This document shows positions 23,796 to 31,165 of a stretch of 33,795 nucleotides of DNA, piece by piece. Source of the stretch: Mycobacterium sp. 852002-51961_SCH5331710 (GTDB lineage Bacteria; Actinomycetota; Actinomycetes; Mycobacteriales; Mycobacteriaceae); the NCBI RefSeq assembly GCF_001665535.1, contig NZ_LZSQ01000078.1, positions 1 to 33,795 of the forward strand, written 5' to 3'. The translations under genes and the position numbers were made by a program. A model generated the notes under the pieces. It saw only the letters and a program-made list of their open reading frames with translations. It ran no database searches and was not told the origin of the DNA. The first letter of the stretch is position 1, and every line of letters starts with the position of its first letter.

Positions 23796-25232
23796 TCACG
23801 GAAGCACAGTGCGCATCAGCATGACGTTGTAGGCCGACCACAGCGACAGGTTGAAGTACAGCTCTTTGCCCGTCGACCACGGGTGCAGGAACGGCGCGTA
23901 GATGCCGCCGGGAACGTCCCACGACCGCACCAGCACCTGCTCGGGACCCCACGGTCCCTGGGGTGCGGGCGCCGTGCGGGCCACCACATCGTTGGCGCCG
24001 TTGCCGTAGAGCACCAGGTACTGCTTGAGGTAGGTGTTGTACTGGGCCGACATCTCGCCCACCGGGCCGGGTATCACCACGGTAGCCGCGCCCGGATCCC
24101 GTGGCACCCAGGCGTTCTGGTCGACATTCCAGTACTCGTAGCGATTGAGGTCTGGCACCGCGCCCTGTGGGATGCGTGCGATGTACGCCGCACCGCCGCG
24201 GCCTGCCGGCGTTCCGAACATGTACAGGTAGGGGTCACCAGGACCCGGCTTGAGGAACGCGGCCTGCTGGAAGTTCTCGTTGCCGCGCACATAGCGGGCG
24301 CCGGGGACGTCTCCTTCACGGGCGGCGCGCACGGTGCCGGGGTACACACCCCAGCGCTCGCCGTTGTCGGGCGAGACCGCGATCGCCGAGAAGTTCGTGG
24401 TCCACCGGCCGTCGGAGTCCCAGCTCTTGATCGACATGAAGTTCACGAACTGGCTGCCGCCCGCGGAGATTCCCGCCGTCGGGATGATGCCCGTCTCGTT
24501 CTGTGCCCACTTGGTGCTGTTGATGATCTGCTTGGAAAGCCCCGGTGCCCACAGCGGGGAACCGGAGTAGCGGTTGGCGAGGATGGCGTCGGGCACCGCG
24601 ACCGTCTTGGACAGCGCACCGTCCTGGGTGCGCAGCAGCGTGTTGTACCGCCACTGCTTACCGCGCACGCTGCAATAGCCGTAGGTGTCGCCGAACGCCA
24701 TCAGCACCTGATGATTGCCGGGATCGCCGTTGTCCCACATGATTCCGAGGTCGGTGCCGGTGATGGCGAACCGCCCGATGGTGTTGTTCGGGCTCTCGGG
24801 ACCGGTCACCCAACCGACGAGCGTCGTTCCAGGCGGCGCGGGCGGAGGAGGCGGTTCGGGGGCCGCAGCGGCGGGAAGTTGTTGCGCTTCAGGTTGATCC
24901 GCGGGTGGTTGAGGGGGTGTCGGGCGGACGTCGGCCTGCTGCTCGACGGTCGCCGAACGCGGTGTCAGCGATCTGAGGATCTCGACGGGCAGCCGGCCCA
25001 GCTGCGGCAGCGGCGCTTCCTCGTTGGTGTTGCGGGGCCGGTGACCGACCGGCGGCCCGCCCGGCAATGCGGGCGTCGCTTCGGTGTTCGGCGCCGCGGG
25101 CGGTTGCGCGGCCGCGGCCGCGCCGGTGCAGGGTTCCGCGGTCGCCAAGGGGACGACACCGAGGACGGCACTCAGGCCGATCACGGTTGCGGACGCCACC
25201 GACAGCGAGGCGATGCGCGGCAGCGGCGACAT
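23796..25232 (-). CDS. Secreted DUF4185 domain protein
   Basis: This 478-residue protein has a Sec-type signal peptide (hydrophobic core about 8-30, probable cleavage after ATA at about 31-33), then a Pro/Ala-rich linker (about 40-135). The rest, about 138-478, is a DUF4185 domain with beta-propeller-like repeats (GWVTGPESPNNTIGRF, AFGDTYGYCS, WAPGLSKQIINSTKW, YNTYLKQYLVLYGNG). DUF4185 folds resemble glycosidase-type propellers and are common as secreted proteins in mycobacteria; recent work on related domains points to arabinan or galactan cleavage, so cell-wall glycan hydrolysis is possible. The substrate is not assignable here. GAAAGGTG precedes the ATG at 25232. It is divergent from the APC permease gene. 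Confidence 0.85.
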   Translation of the reverse strand: MSPLPRIASLSVASATVIGLSAVLGVVPLATAEPCTGAAAAAQPPAAPNTEATPALPGGPPVGHRPRNTNEEAPLPQLGRLPVEILRSLTPRSATVEQQADVRPTPPQPPADQPEAQQLPAAAAPEPPPPPAPPGTTLVGWVTGPESPNNTIGRFAITGTDLGIMWDNGDPGNHQVLMAFGDTYGYCSVRGKQWRYNTLLRTQDGALSKTVAVPDAILANRYSGSPLWAPGLSKQIINSTKWAQNETGIIPTAGISAGGSQFVNFMSIKSWDSDGRWTTNFSAIAVSPDNGERWGVYPGTVRAAREGDVPGARYVRGNENFQQAAFLKPGPGDPYLYMFGTPAGRGGAAYIARIPQGAVPDLNRYEYWNVDQNAWVPRDPGAATVVIPGPVGEMSAQYNTYLKQYLVLYGNGANDVVARTAPAPQGPWGPEQVLVRSWDVPGGIYAPFLHPWSTGKELYFNLSLWSAYNVMLMRTVLP

Positions 25233-25325
25233 GTCACACCTTTCCGGATGCGGACGCCGGAGCGACGTCAGCGATGGGCGGATGTGACGCTAGTGGCCAA
25301 AGTGACGGTTGTGATCTTGGTGCGC

Positions 25326-25337
25326 GGATAGGTATCC
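25326..25337. promoter_or_regulatory. Palindrome sharing GATAGGTATC with 27361-27372
   Basis: GGATAGGTATCC has 5-bp arms around GG. It lies in the 227-bp gap between the divergent DUF4185 and APC permease genes. A wider imperfect inverted repeat (25307-25314 with 25351-25358, one mismatch) is almost co-centred with it. The same 10-bp core recurs upstream of the GAF and esterase genes. It is a candidate operator for an unknown regulator. Confidence 0.4.
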
Positions 25338-25459
25338 ATCCGTGACCGTGTCGCAACCCGCGATTTGTGCGTGATCTCGTTCGCTGACCGAGCGTTTTCA
25401 CTCACAGGTCGCGTGTGGAGGCGGAATGTTTCCCGGTCGGGCGGGGTAGAGAAATCGGC

Positions 25460-26800
25460 ATGACCTCCCCGGCCAAGGCGCAGACCGACCAACCCGACGA
25501 AGCGGAGGACGGCAAGCTCAAACGCGGGATCACCGGGCCGCTGCTCTACCTGTTCATCCTCGGCGACGTGCTCGGTGCCGGGATCTACGCGCTGATGGGC
25601 GTGCTGGCGGGCGACGTCGGCGGTGCGTTGTGGGCGCCGCTTCTGCTGGCGCTGCTGCTCGCGCTGCTCACCGCCGGTTCCTACGCGGAACTGGTCACCA
25701 AGTACCCCAAGGCGGGCGGCGCGGCGGTGTTCGCCGAGCGTGCGTTCCGCCGCCCGCTGGTGTCGTTCCTGGTGGGCTTCTGCATGCTCGCCGCCGGCGT
25801 GACCAGCGCGGCGGGTCTCGCCCTCGCCTTCGCCGGCGACTACCTCGCGACCTTCATCGACGTCCCGGCCGTACCGGCGGCCATCGTGTTCCTGGCCCTG
25901 ATCGGGTGCCTGAACGCGCGCGGGATCAGCGAGTCGGTGAAGAGCAACGTCGTGATGACGGTGATCGAGCTGACCGGCCTTCTGATCGTCGTCATCGCGG
26001 TGTCGGTGATGGTGGGCGGCGGCCGCGGCGACCTTGGCCGCGTCACCGAGTTCCCCGACGGCGCCACGCCCGCGCTGGCGATCTTCAGCGGAGCGATCGT
26101 CGCGTACTACTCGTTCGTCGGCTTCGAGACCTCCGCGAACGTCGCCGAGGAGATCCGCAATCCGAGCAAGGTGTACCCGACGGCGCTGTTCGGTGCCCTC
26201 ATCACCGCGGGCGTGCTCTATGCCCTGGTCGGAGTCGCGAGCGCGATAGCGCTGCCCGCCGACGAACTGGCGAAGTCCTCGGGACCGTTGCTCGACGTGG
26301 TCGGCGCGTCCGACGTCGGAGTTCCCGACTGGGTGTTCAGCGCGATCGCGCTCGTCGCTGTGGCCAACGGCGCGCTGCTGACGATGATCATGGCCAGCCG
26401 GCTCACCTACGGTATGGCCGAGCACGGCCTGCTGCCGAGCGTGCTCGGCCGCGTGCTGCCGAAGCGGCGCACACCGTGGACCGCCATCGTCGCGACAACC
26501 GCGGTGGCGATGGTGCTCAGCATGCTCGGCGATCTGTCGACGCTCGCCGAGACCGTGGTGCTGCTGCTGTTGATCGTGTTCATCTCCACCAACATCGCGG
26601 TGCTGGTGCTCCGGCGCGACAGCGTCGAGCACCCGCATTTCCGGGTGTGGACGGCGGTGCCGGTGCTCGGCGTCGCGTCGTGTGTGCTCCTGCTGACCCA
26701 GCAGACCGCGAAAGTGTGGCTGTTCGCCGCGATACTCGTCGCGGTGGGCGCCGTGCTGTATCTGGTCGCCCGGGTGGCCACCCGCAAGGTCGACGCGTGA
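25460..26800 (+). CDS. APC superfamily amino acid permease
   Basis: This 446-residue protein has about 12 hydrophobic segments filling residues 28-440 and the APC-family TM1 motif GDVLGAGIYAL (35-45), where an unwound glycine helix binds the substrate backbone. TM6 (about 205-225, GAIVAYYSFVGFETSANVAEE) contains the FxGFE-type motif of amino acid permeases. It imports an amino acid or related amine by proton or cation coupling; the substrate is not predictable. ATG at 25460 is preferred over a GTG at 25415, as it leaves a polar N-terminus of normal length, though the ribosome binding site is weak (GGGTAGAGA). Its stop directly abuts the stop of the convergent GAF gene. Confidence 0.9.
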   Translation: MTSPAKAQTDQPDEAEDGKLKRGITGPLLYLFILGDVLGAGIYALMGVLAGDVGGALWAPLLLALLLALLTAGSYAELVTKYPKAGGAAVFAERAFRRPLVSFLVGFCMLAAGVTSAAGLALAFAGDYLATFIDVPAVPAAIVFLALIGCLNARGISESVKSNVVMTVIELTGLLIVVIAVSVMVGGGRGDLGRVTEFPDGATPALAIFSGAIVAYYSFVGFETSANVAEEIRNPSKVYPTALFGALITAGVLYALVGVASAIALPADELAKSSGPLLDVVGASDVGVPDWVFSAIALVAVANGALLTMIMASRLTYGMAEHGLLPSVLGRVLPKRRTPWTAIVATTAVAMVLSMLGDLSTLAETVVLLLLIVFISTNIAVLVLRRDSVEHPHFRVWTAVPVLGVASCVLLLTQQTAKVWLFAAILVAVGAVLYLVARVATRKVDA

Positions 26801-27346
26801 TCAGCGCTTAGCTACGGCTCCACGCAGGAACTGTGTTTGCGCGCTTTGTGTTTCGTCGATGAGGATCGCGGCGTCGGTCGCGTAGCGGTCCAGCATGTCC
26901 GCGTCCGAGCGGCGGTAGGCCTCGGCGTCCTGCGAGTACACCATGAGCGTGCCCAACAGCCGCTCCGACGTCCGCAGCGGTGCGAACAGCACGCTGCGGG
27001 CACCGATCTCGGCCGCCTGCTCGACCCACGCCGGCCATTCTGCCGCCTCCGGTGAGCCGATGGCTCCCACCACCGTGCATCCGAACCACGCTGTCGCTGC
27101 GGGGTTTTCGTGATGACGGTCGAACAATCCGTTGAGCTGGTCGGCGATTGGGTCGGTGGCCACCGAGGTGATTCGTCGCCCGGTCGTCGTGAGCAGGGTG
27201 ACGCCGCCGCCCATGGAGACACCGACTTCCTCGGCGGCGCGGTCCGCGATGAACCGCAACGTTCCGGTGAGCGTCCTCGCAACGGTCGCGGGCCACCGGT
27301 GAAGGCGTGCGACCGCGGGGTTCGCGGTGAGCTGTGAGGTAACCAA
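26801..27346 (-). CDS. GAF domain protein
   Basis: This 181-residue protein is essentially one GAF domain (about 35-165): FIADRAAEEVGVSMGGGVTLLT, then GARSVLFAPLRTSERLLGTLMVYS and a final helix AEAYRRSDADMLDRYATDAAILI. GAF domains bind small ligands or haem, or sense redox state; there is no effector domain, so it may act by protein contact. The start is a TTG at 27346: an in-frame TAA lies further upstream and there is no ATG between. A SigF-pattern promoter at 27391-27415 would give a leader of about 37 bases, which supports this start. A later ATG (Met45) would remove the first strand. It is convergent with the APC permease with no base between the two stops. Confidence 0.78.
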   Translation of the reverse strand: MVTSQLTANPAVARLHRWPATVARTLTGTLRFIADRAAEEVGVSMGGGVTLLTTTGRRITSVATDPIADQLNGLFDRHHENPAATAWFGCTVVGAIGSPEAAEWPAWVEQAAEIGARSVLFAPLRTSERLLGTLMVYSQDAEAYRRSDADMLDRYATDAAILIDETQSAQTQFLRGAVAKR

Positions 27347-27360
27347 GTCTGTCCGATCGT

Positions 27361-27372
27361 CGATAGGTATCG
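27361..27372. promoter_or_regulatory. Palindrome sharing GATAGGTATC with 25326-25337
   Basis: CGATAGGTATCG has 5-bp arms around GG. It lies in the leader of the GAF gene, just downstream of its SigF-pattern promoter, and also upstream of the divergent esterase gene. The 10-bp core GATAGGTATC is identical to that at 25327-25336. Together the two sites bracket the APC/GAF gene pair. Confidence 0.4.
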
Positions 27373-27390
27373 CAGAAAGTTCGACACGAC

Positions 27391-27415
27391 ATACCCGGGG
27401 CCGTTACGGCCAAAC
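27391..27415 (-). promoter_or_regulatory. SigF-type promoter of the GAF gene
   Basis: On the minus strand, GTTT (27415-27412) is followed after 15 bases by GGGTAT (27396-27391). This matches the mycobacterial SigF pattern GTTT-N15-17-GGGTA. A transcript would begin near 27383, about 37 bases before the TTG start at 27346. Confidence 0.68.
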
Positions 27416-27512
27416 GCATGAAAACGGCCGGCGCGGGATAAAAGGCCAACACGGCGCACGACCGTGGTCTACGTTCGCGCCGGTGACTCGGAGTTCGAAA
27501 GGGGGGACGAAC

Positions 27513-28430
27513 ATGGCGGAACTGTCGACATGTTCGCAAGGCACGCGCCGGGCACATGTGAGGGCCGCGCTTATGCGGTCGGCGCTCGTGGTGGCGGTGC
27601 TGGGCATGGTGGTCGGCTTCGGCGCGGGACGGGCCGCCGCGTTTCCCGGAGGCGACGCCGCGGGCGCACTGACGGTCGGCGGGTTGAACCGCACCTATCA
27701 GGTGCACGCACCGCCGGGGTCGAACAACCCCGCCGGGCTCGTGCTGAACCTGCACGGCGCGGGGATGACGGGGCAGGCGCAGGCCGGGGCCACCAACTAC
27801 AACGCGATCGCCGATCAGTACGGCTTCGTCGTCGCCTATCCCGACGGCATCGACATGAGCTGGGCCGACGGGCGGGGCGCCTCGCTGCCCGACCGCCAGG
27901 GCGTCGACGACGTCGGCTTCCTGGTCGCGCTCGTCGACCGCCTTCGCCAGGACTACGGCGTGGACCCGGGTCGCGTGTTCGTGACCGGAACCTCGGCGGG
28001 GGGCTTCATGGCGTCGCGGCTGGCATGTCAACGCGCCGACGTCTTCGCCGCCGCGGCGCCCGTCGCGGCCACGCTGGCCTCCGGATTCTCGTGCGCACCC
28101 TCGCAGCCGGTGTCGGTGCTCACGGTGCACGGCACGTCCGACCCCGTGGTGCCGTTCGGCGGTGGCCCGATGCTGGGGCGCGGCGGAGCGAGCGACATCG
28201 TCTCGGCCGCGGCGATGGCGCAACGCTGGCGCGACATCGACGGCTGCCCGGCGCCGGCCGAGCAGGTGCAGGGCAACGTCCATCGGTTCGTGGCCACCGG
28301 TTGTGCGGCCGGGACCGAGGTGGAGTTCGTCCAGATCGACGGTGGCGGCCACGTGTGGCCGGGAGGTCTCTTCGCGCCGTTCGACGCCTCCCAGGCGACC
28401 GGTCAGTTCTTCGCCACCCACGGCAGATGA
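27513..28430 (+). CDS. Secreted PHB-depolymerase-like esterase
   Basis: This 305-residue alpha/beta-hydrolase has a long signal peptide: a polar start then a hydrophobic core (about 23-37), with cleavage probably after GRAAA (about 43). The catalytic triad is visible as Ser161 in GTSAGG, Asp210 in HGTSDPVVP and His280 in GGGHVWPGG. LNLHGAGMTG (78-87) forms the oxyanion hole. This is the PHB-depolymerase/feruloyl-esterase-like branch that includes mycobacterial LpqC. No lipobox is seen, so it is probably released or wall-associated. ATG at 27513 follows AGGGGGGAC, an excellent ribosome binding site; ATG at 27573 is an alternative that shortens the signal. It cleaves an ester, perhaps an environmental polyester or lipid. 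Confidence 0.88.
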   Translation: MAELSTCSQGTRRAHVRAALMRSALVVAVLGMVVGFGAGRAAAFPGGDAAGALTVGGLNRTYQVHAPPGSNNPAGLVLNLHGAGMTGQAQAGATNYNAIADQYGFVVAYPDGIDMSWADGRGASLPDRQGVDDVGFLVALVDRLRQDYGVDPGRVFVTGTSAGGFMASRLACQRADVFAAAAPVAATLASGFSCAPSQPVSVLTVHGTSDPVVPFGGGPMLGRGGASDIVSAAAMAQRWRDIDGCPAPAEQVQGNVHRFVATGCAAGTEVEFVQIDGGGHVWPGGLFAPFDASQATGQFFATHGR

Positions 28431-28457
28431 CCCGCCGGTCGGTTCTACGGTAGGGAA

Positions 28458-28886
28458 ATGAGCGACGACGCCCCCGGTATCACCGGTATCCATCACATCT
28501 CCATCACCGTGACCGATCTCGAGGCCAGCCTGGCGTGGTATCAACGCCTGCTCGCGGCCGATCGGGTGCCGATGAAGTTCCCCCACTACGAACGCGAAGC
28601 CACCGGATACGGCGAACTGCTGATCGAGCCGCGCTCCGGCGTCGTCATCGGCCTGCACACCAACACCGGCAACGACGGCAACCGATTCGACGAGGCCCGA
28701 ACGGGATTGGATCACGTGGCCCTGAACGTGGCGTCGCGCGCCGAGCTGGACGCATGGACGCGACGGCTCGACGAACTCGGCATCGAGCATTCCGGTGTGC
28801 GGGCGGCCGATGAGCCGTTTCCGTTTGCGACCGTGGTGTTCCGCGACCCCGACAACATCCAGCTCGAGCTGTTCACCACCGGCTGA
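28458..28886 (+). CDS. VOC family protein (glyoxalase/dioxygenase superfamily)
   Basis: This 142-residue protein shows two beta-alpha-beta-beta-beta modules of the vicinal oxygen chelate fold. The probable metal ligands are His13 in GIHHISITV, His67 in IGLHTNT, His86 in LDHVALNV and the Glu in DNIQLELF near the C-terminus. Such enzymes include glyoxalase I, extradiol dioxygenases, epimerases and antibiotic-resistance proteins; the short two-module form fits glyoxalase- or resistance-type members. GTAGGGAA lies just before the ATG. It follows the esterase gene by 27 bp on the same strand and may be co-transcribed, but no functional tie is evident. Confidence 0.85.
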   Translation: MSDDAPGITGIHHISITVTDLEASLAWYQRLLAADRVPMKFPHYEREATGYGELLIEPRSGVVIGLHTNTGNDGNRFDEARTGLDHVALNVASRAELDAWTRRLDELGIEHSGVRAADEPFPFATVVFRDPDNIQLELFTTG

Positions 28887-28889
28887 CCG

Positions 28890-29013
28890 TCAGGAGGTCA
28901 ACCGCTCCACGAGAGAGCGCAGATCGCTGAACTCCAGCGAGGTGTTGCCTCGTGGCCGCCATCGACAGGATCCTCGCGGCGGAACCCGCCTCGTACAGAG
29001 GGTTATCGGGCAT
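28890..29013 (-). pseudogene. Possible small gene with a single-base frameshift
   Basis: On the minus strand, ATG at 29013 opens a frame reading MPDNPLYEAGSAARILSMAAT. From about 28950 the sensible reading continues in another frame as RGNTSLEFSDLRSLVERLTS, ending at TGA 28892-28890. Removing one base near 28949-28955 would give a 40-residue protein with natural composition, whereas each frame alone continues into Arg-rich or unlikely sequence. It may be a decayed small gene, a sequencing error or chance. No clear ribosome binding site precedes the ATG and I do not recognise a family. It lies between the VOC gene and the small membrane-protein gene. Confidence 0.35.
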
Positions 29014-29061
29014 GCCGGAAAACTAGCTCGTCGTGCACCGTCGCGGCCTAGGCTGCGGGCC

Positions 29062-29445
29062 ATGTCAGTCGACCGCGCCGCGCTCCTCGCGGGCAGTGTC
29101 CGCTTCGCATCCGGGGTGTCGTTTCTGGTCGATCCGCTCCGGGCCAACCGGCTCTGGGGTGACCCCGAGGAGCCGACGCCGACGACGCAGCTGCTGCTGC
29201 GCTCGATGGGCTACCGCGACGCACTCATCGGGGGGCTGCTTCTGGCCTCCGCCGTGCGCGGTCGCGATACCCGGGGGTGGTTCCTGGCCTCGGGCGGTGC
29301 GGACGCGGCCGACCTGCTGGGCGGCATGGGTGTGCACCACGAGATGAAGCGCTCGCAGAGGGTGATCGGACTCGGGGGTGCGGTCATCGGCATCGGCGTC
29401 GGTCTCTGGGGCGCGCTGCGACGTCCACAGCGCAGCGAGGACTGA
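29062..29445 (+). CDS. Small hydrophobic membrane protein, function unknown
   Basis: This 127-residue protein begins at ATG 29062 and has three or so hydrophobic, Gly/Ala-rich stretches (about 5-25, 50-65, 95-118), with a SMGYRDALIGG motif (48-58) and a charged RGRDTRGW segment between. The C-terminus is basic then acidic (RRPQRSED). It resembles DUF4267-like small membrane proteins, but I cannot confirm the family. A frame extension to 28795 would overlap the VOC gene and is rejected. It converges on the thiolase-like gene with 2 bp between stops. Confidence 0.68.
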   Translation: MSVDRAALLAGSVRFASGVSFLVDPLRANRLWGDPEEPTPTTQLLLRSMGYRDALIGGLLLASAVRGRDTRGWFLASGGADAADLLGGMGVHHEMKRSQRVIGLGGAVIGIGVGLWGALRRPQRSED

Positions 29446-29447
29446 GC

Positions 29448-30641
29448 TCAGCGCGTCAACAGCAGACAGCCGGCGATCGGCCCGCCGCCGGCCGCGGCGA
29501 CCGCCACCTCAGGCCGACGCGACACCTGCCGGTCACCGGCCTGTCCGCGCAGTTGCAGACACGCCTCGTGCAACAGCCAGTAGCCGTGCATCCGGCCCGC
29601 CGACAGCTGGCCTCCGTAGGTGTTGAGGGGCAACTCGCCGTCGAGCGCGATCCGCGTCGCGCCTTCGACGAACGGCCCCGCGTCGCCGTCCCCGCAGAAC
29701 TCCAGCGCCTCGAGCCACGCGAATGTCAGAAAGGTGAAACCGTCGTAGAGTTCGGCGATGTCGACGTCCGACGGTGTCAAGTCGGTGCGCGACCACATCT
29801 GAGCCGCCGCATCGGTGGACGCCATCTTCGGGAAGTCGTCGCGGTGGAACCACCCGCCCGAACCATATGCTCCGCCAACGGCTTCCACCGCAACTGGAGT
29901 CTGGGGGCAGTCCGCCGCGTAGTCGGCGTGCGAAATCACGAACGCGATCGAACCGTCGATCGGCACATCGCAGTCGAACAGGCCGAATGGTGTGGACACC
30001 GGCCGCGCCGCCAGGTAGTCCGCCATGGTCATCGGATCGCGGTAGGCGGCAAGCGGATTGAGCGCGGCGTTGGCCCTGCTGTTGATCGCGAGCCAGCCGA
30101 GCTGTTCCTTCGTCGTCCCGTACAGCTCCATGTGCCGGCGGCAGTGCATGGCCAGCCAGTTCGCCGCCGAATACGCGTGCGCAGCCAGCAGTTCGTCGAT
30201 GTCGCCGAACGGTCCGAGTCTGCGCCGGGCACCCGGTTCGCGGGGCTCGATCGGCGGATTCGCCAACGGGTTGGGTCCAGCGGTCGGCGGTGCCTGCGTC
30301 ATCGTCCCGCCGAGCATCTGCACGGTCCGATACACCAGCACATGGCGTGCTCGTCGCTCGGACACCGCCACCATCGCCGACATCACCGGCGTGAGCACAC
30401 CCCCGGTGGGGAAACCGTAACCCTGGTCGACCGCTGGGCCGCCCAGTGCCGCAACGACTTCGGTCAGCGGCGTGTCTCCGAAGGTGACGATGCCGTCGAT
30501 GTCGTCGGGGGTGAGACCGGCATCGGCGACGGCGCCCCGCGTCGCCTCCATCGTCAGTTCGATTCCGGGGATCCCGGTGCGTCGGCCGATGCGGGAGATG
30601 CCGAGCCCGCTGATGATCGCGTCCTTCTCGAACGTGGTCAA
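29448..30641 (-). CDS. Thiolase-like lipid-transfer protein (second)
   Basis: This 397-residue thiolase-fold protein is of the SCP-x/Ltp branch, with AELYDGFTFLTFAWLEALEF (296-315) and NTYGGQLSAGRMHG (340-353). The N-terminal nucleophile region (about 64-90) contains no cysteine, so classical thiolysis is unlikely and an aldolase or acyl-transfer role is favoured. TTG at 30641 is chosen because the conserved start (TTFEKDAIISGLG) begins there, with GGCGG upstream; in-frame sequence before it is Arg-rich and low in hydrophobic residues. It is divergent from a DUF35 gene 92 bp away. Together they form a second Ltp-DUF35 pair, only loosely similar to the pair at 7354-8975. Substrate unknown; fatty acyl or steroid CoA chemistry is inferred. 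Confidence 0.84.
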   Translation of the reverse strand: MTTFEKDAIISGLGISRIGRRTGIPGIELTMEATRGAVADAGLTPDDIDGIVTFGDTPLTEVVAALGGPAVDQGYGFPTGGVLTPVMSAMVAVSERRARHVLVYRTVQMLGGTMTQAPPTAGPNPLANPPIEPREPGARRRLGPFGDIDELLAAHAYSAANWLAMHCRRHMELYGTTKEQLGWLAINSRANAALNPLAAYRDPMTMADYLAARPVSTPFGLFDCDVPIDGSIAFVISHADYAADCPQTPVAVEAVGGAYGSGGWFHRDDFPKMASTDAAAQMWSRTDLTPSDVDIAELYDGFTFLTFAWLEALEFCGDGDAGPFVEGATRIALDGELPLNTYGGQLSAGRMHGYWLLHEACLQLRGQAGDRQVSRRPEVAVAAAGGGPIAGCLLLTR

Positions 30642-30733
30642 TCGGCCACCGCCTCGTCTCGTCGCCGCCCGAATGCCCGTCGCGCGGCGGGGTTCCTGTG
30701 ATACTCCCGCTCGAGACTGTACGTTCTGAAGGC

Positions 30734-31162
30734 GTGTCCGACGACGTGCCACCCGCCGCGCCCAGAATGCTGCCCGGCCTCGACGAGCACAACAGCGCGT
30801 TCTGGACCGGTGGGCGGGACAACCGGCTGCTGATCGCGCGCTGTGAGCGTTGCCCGCGGTGGGTGTCGCCGCCGGCCGCCGACTGCCCCGACTGCGGAGG
30901 AGAGCTCGCCCCGCGACCGGTGTCGGGGCGCGGCACCGTGTTCACCTACACCGTCAACCACCAACCGTTCAATCCGGCGGTTCCGCTCCCGTACGTCATC
31001 GCGATCGTCGAGCTCGACGAACAACCCGGGCTGCGGATCGCCGCCAACATCGTTGACTGTCAACCCGATTCGGTGCGCGTCGGCCTTCCGGTCGAGGTTC
31101 GTTTCGAACGCCAGCACCGCGACGGCGAGACGGTCTACGTGCCGGTCTTCGTGCCGCGGTGA
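30734..31162 (+). CDS. DUF35 protein with zinc ribbon and OB-fold
   Basis: This 142-residue protein has the full DUF35 layout: N-terminal helix (FWTGGRDNRLLIARC), rubredoxin-like zinc ribbon with Cys37-x2-Cys40 and Cys51-x2-Cys54, then an OB-fold (about 65-140; GTVFTYTVNHQPF, PYVIAIVELDE). It is the probable partner of the divergent thiolase-like protein, acting as the acyl-CoA-binding or stabilising subunit. GTG at 30734 is preceded by GAAGG; an extension to 30698 would lack a ribosome binding site. The intact cysteines contrast with the cysteine-free DUF35 at 8565-8975. It converges on the sigma factor gene with 3 bp between the stops. Confidence 0.86.
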   Translation: MSDDVPPAAPRMLPGLDEHNSAFWTGGRDNRLLIARCERCPRWVSPPAADCPDCGGELAPRPVSGRGTVFTYTVNHQPFNPAVPLPYVIAIVELDEQPGLRIAANIVDCQPDSVRVGLPVEVRFERQHRDGETVYVPVFVPR

Positions 31163-31165
31163 GGC

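Noticed and set aside
25428..25449. GTTT and GGGTAG upstream of the APC permease
   Set aside because: The spacer is only 12 bases, too short for the SigF pattern.
26808..28790. Long minus-strand open frame (660 codons) across the esterase gene
   Set aside because: It is antisense to well-supported genes, Arg/His-rich, and has no recognisable domain.
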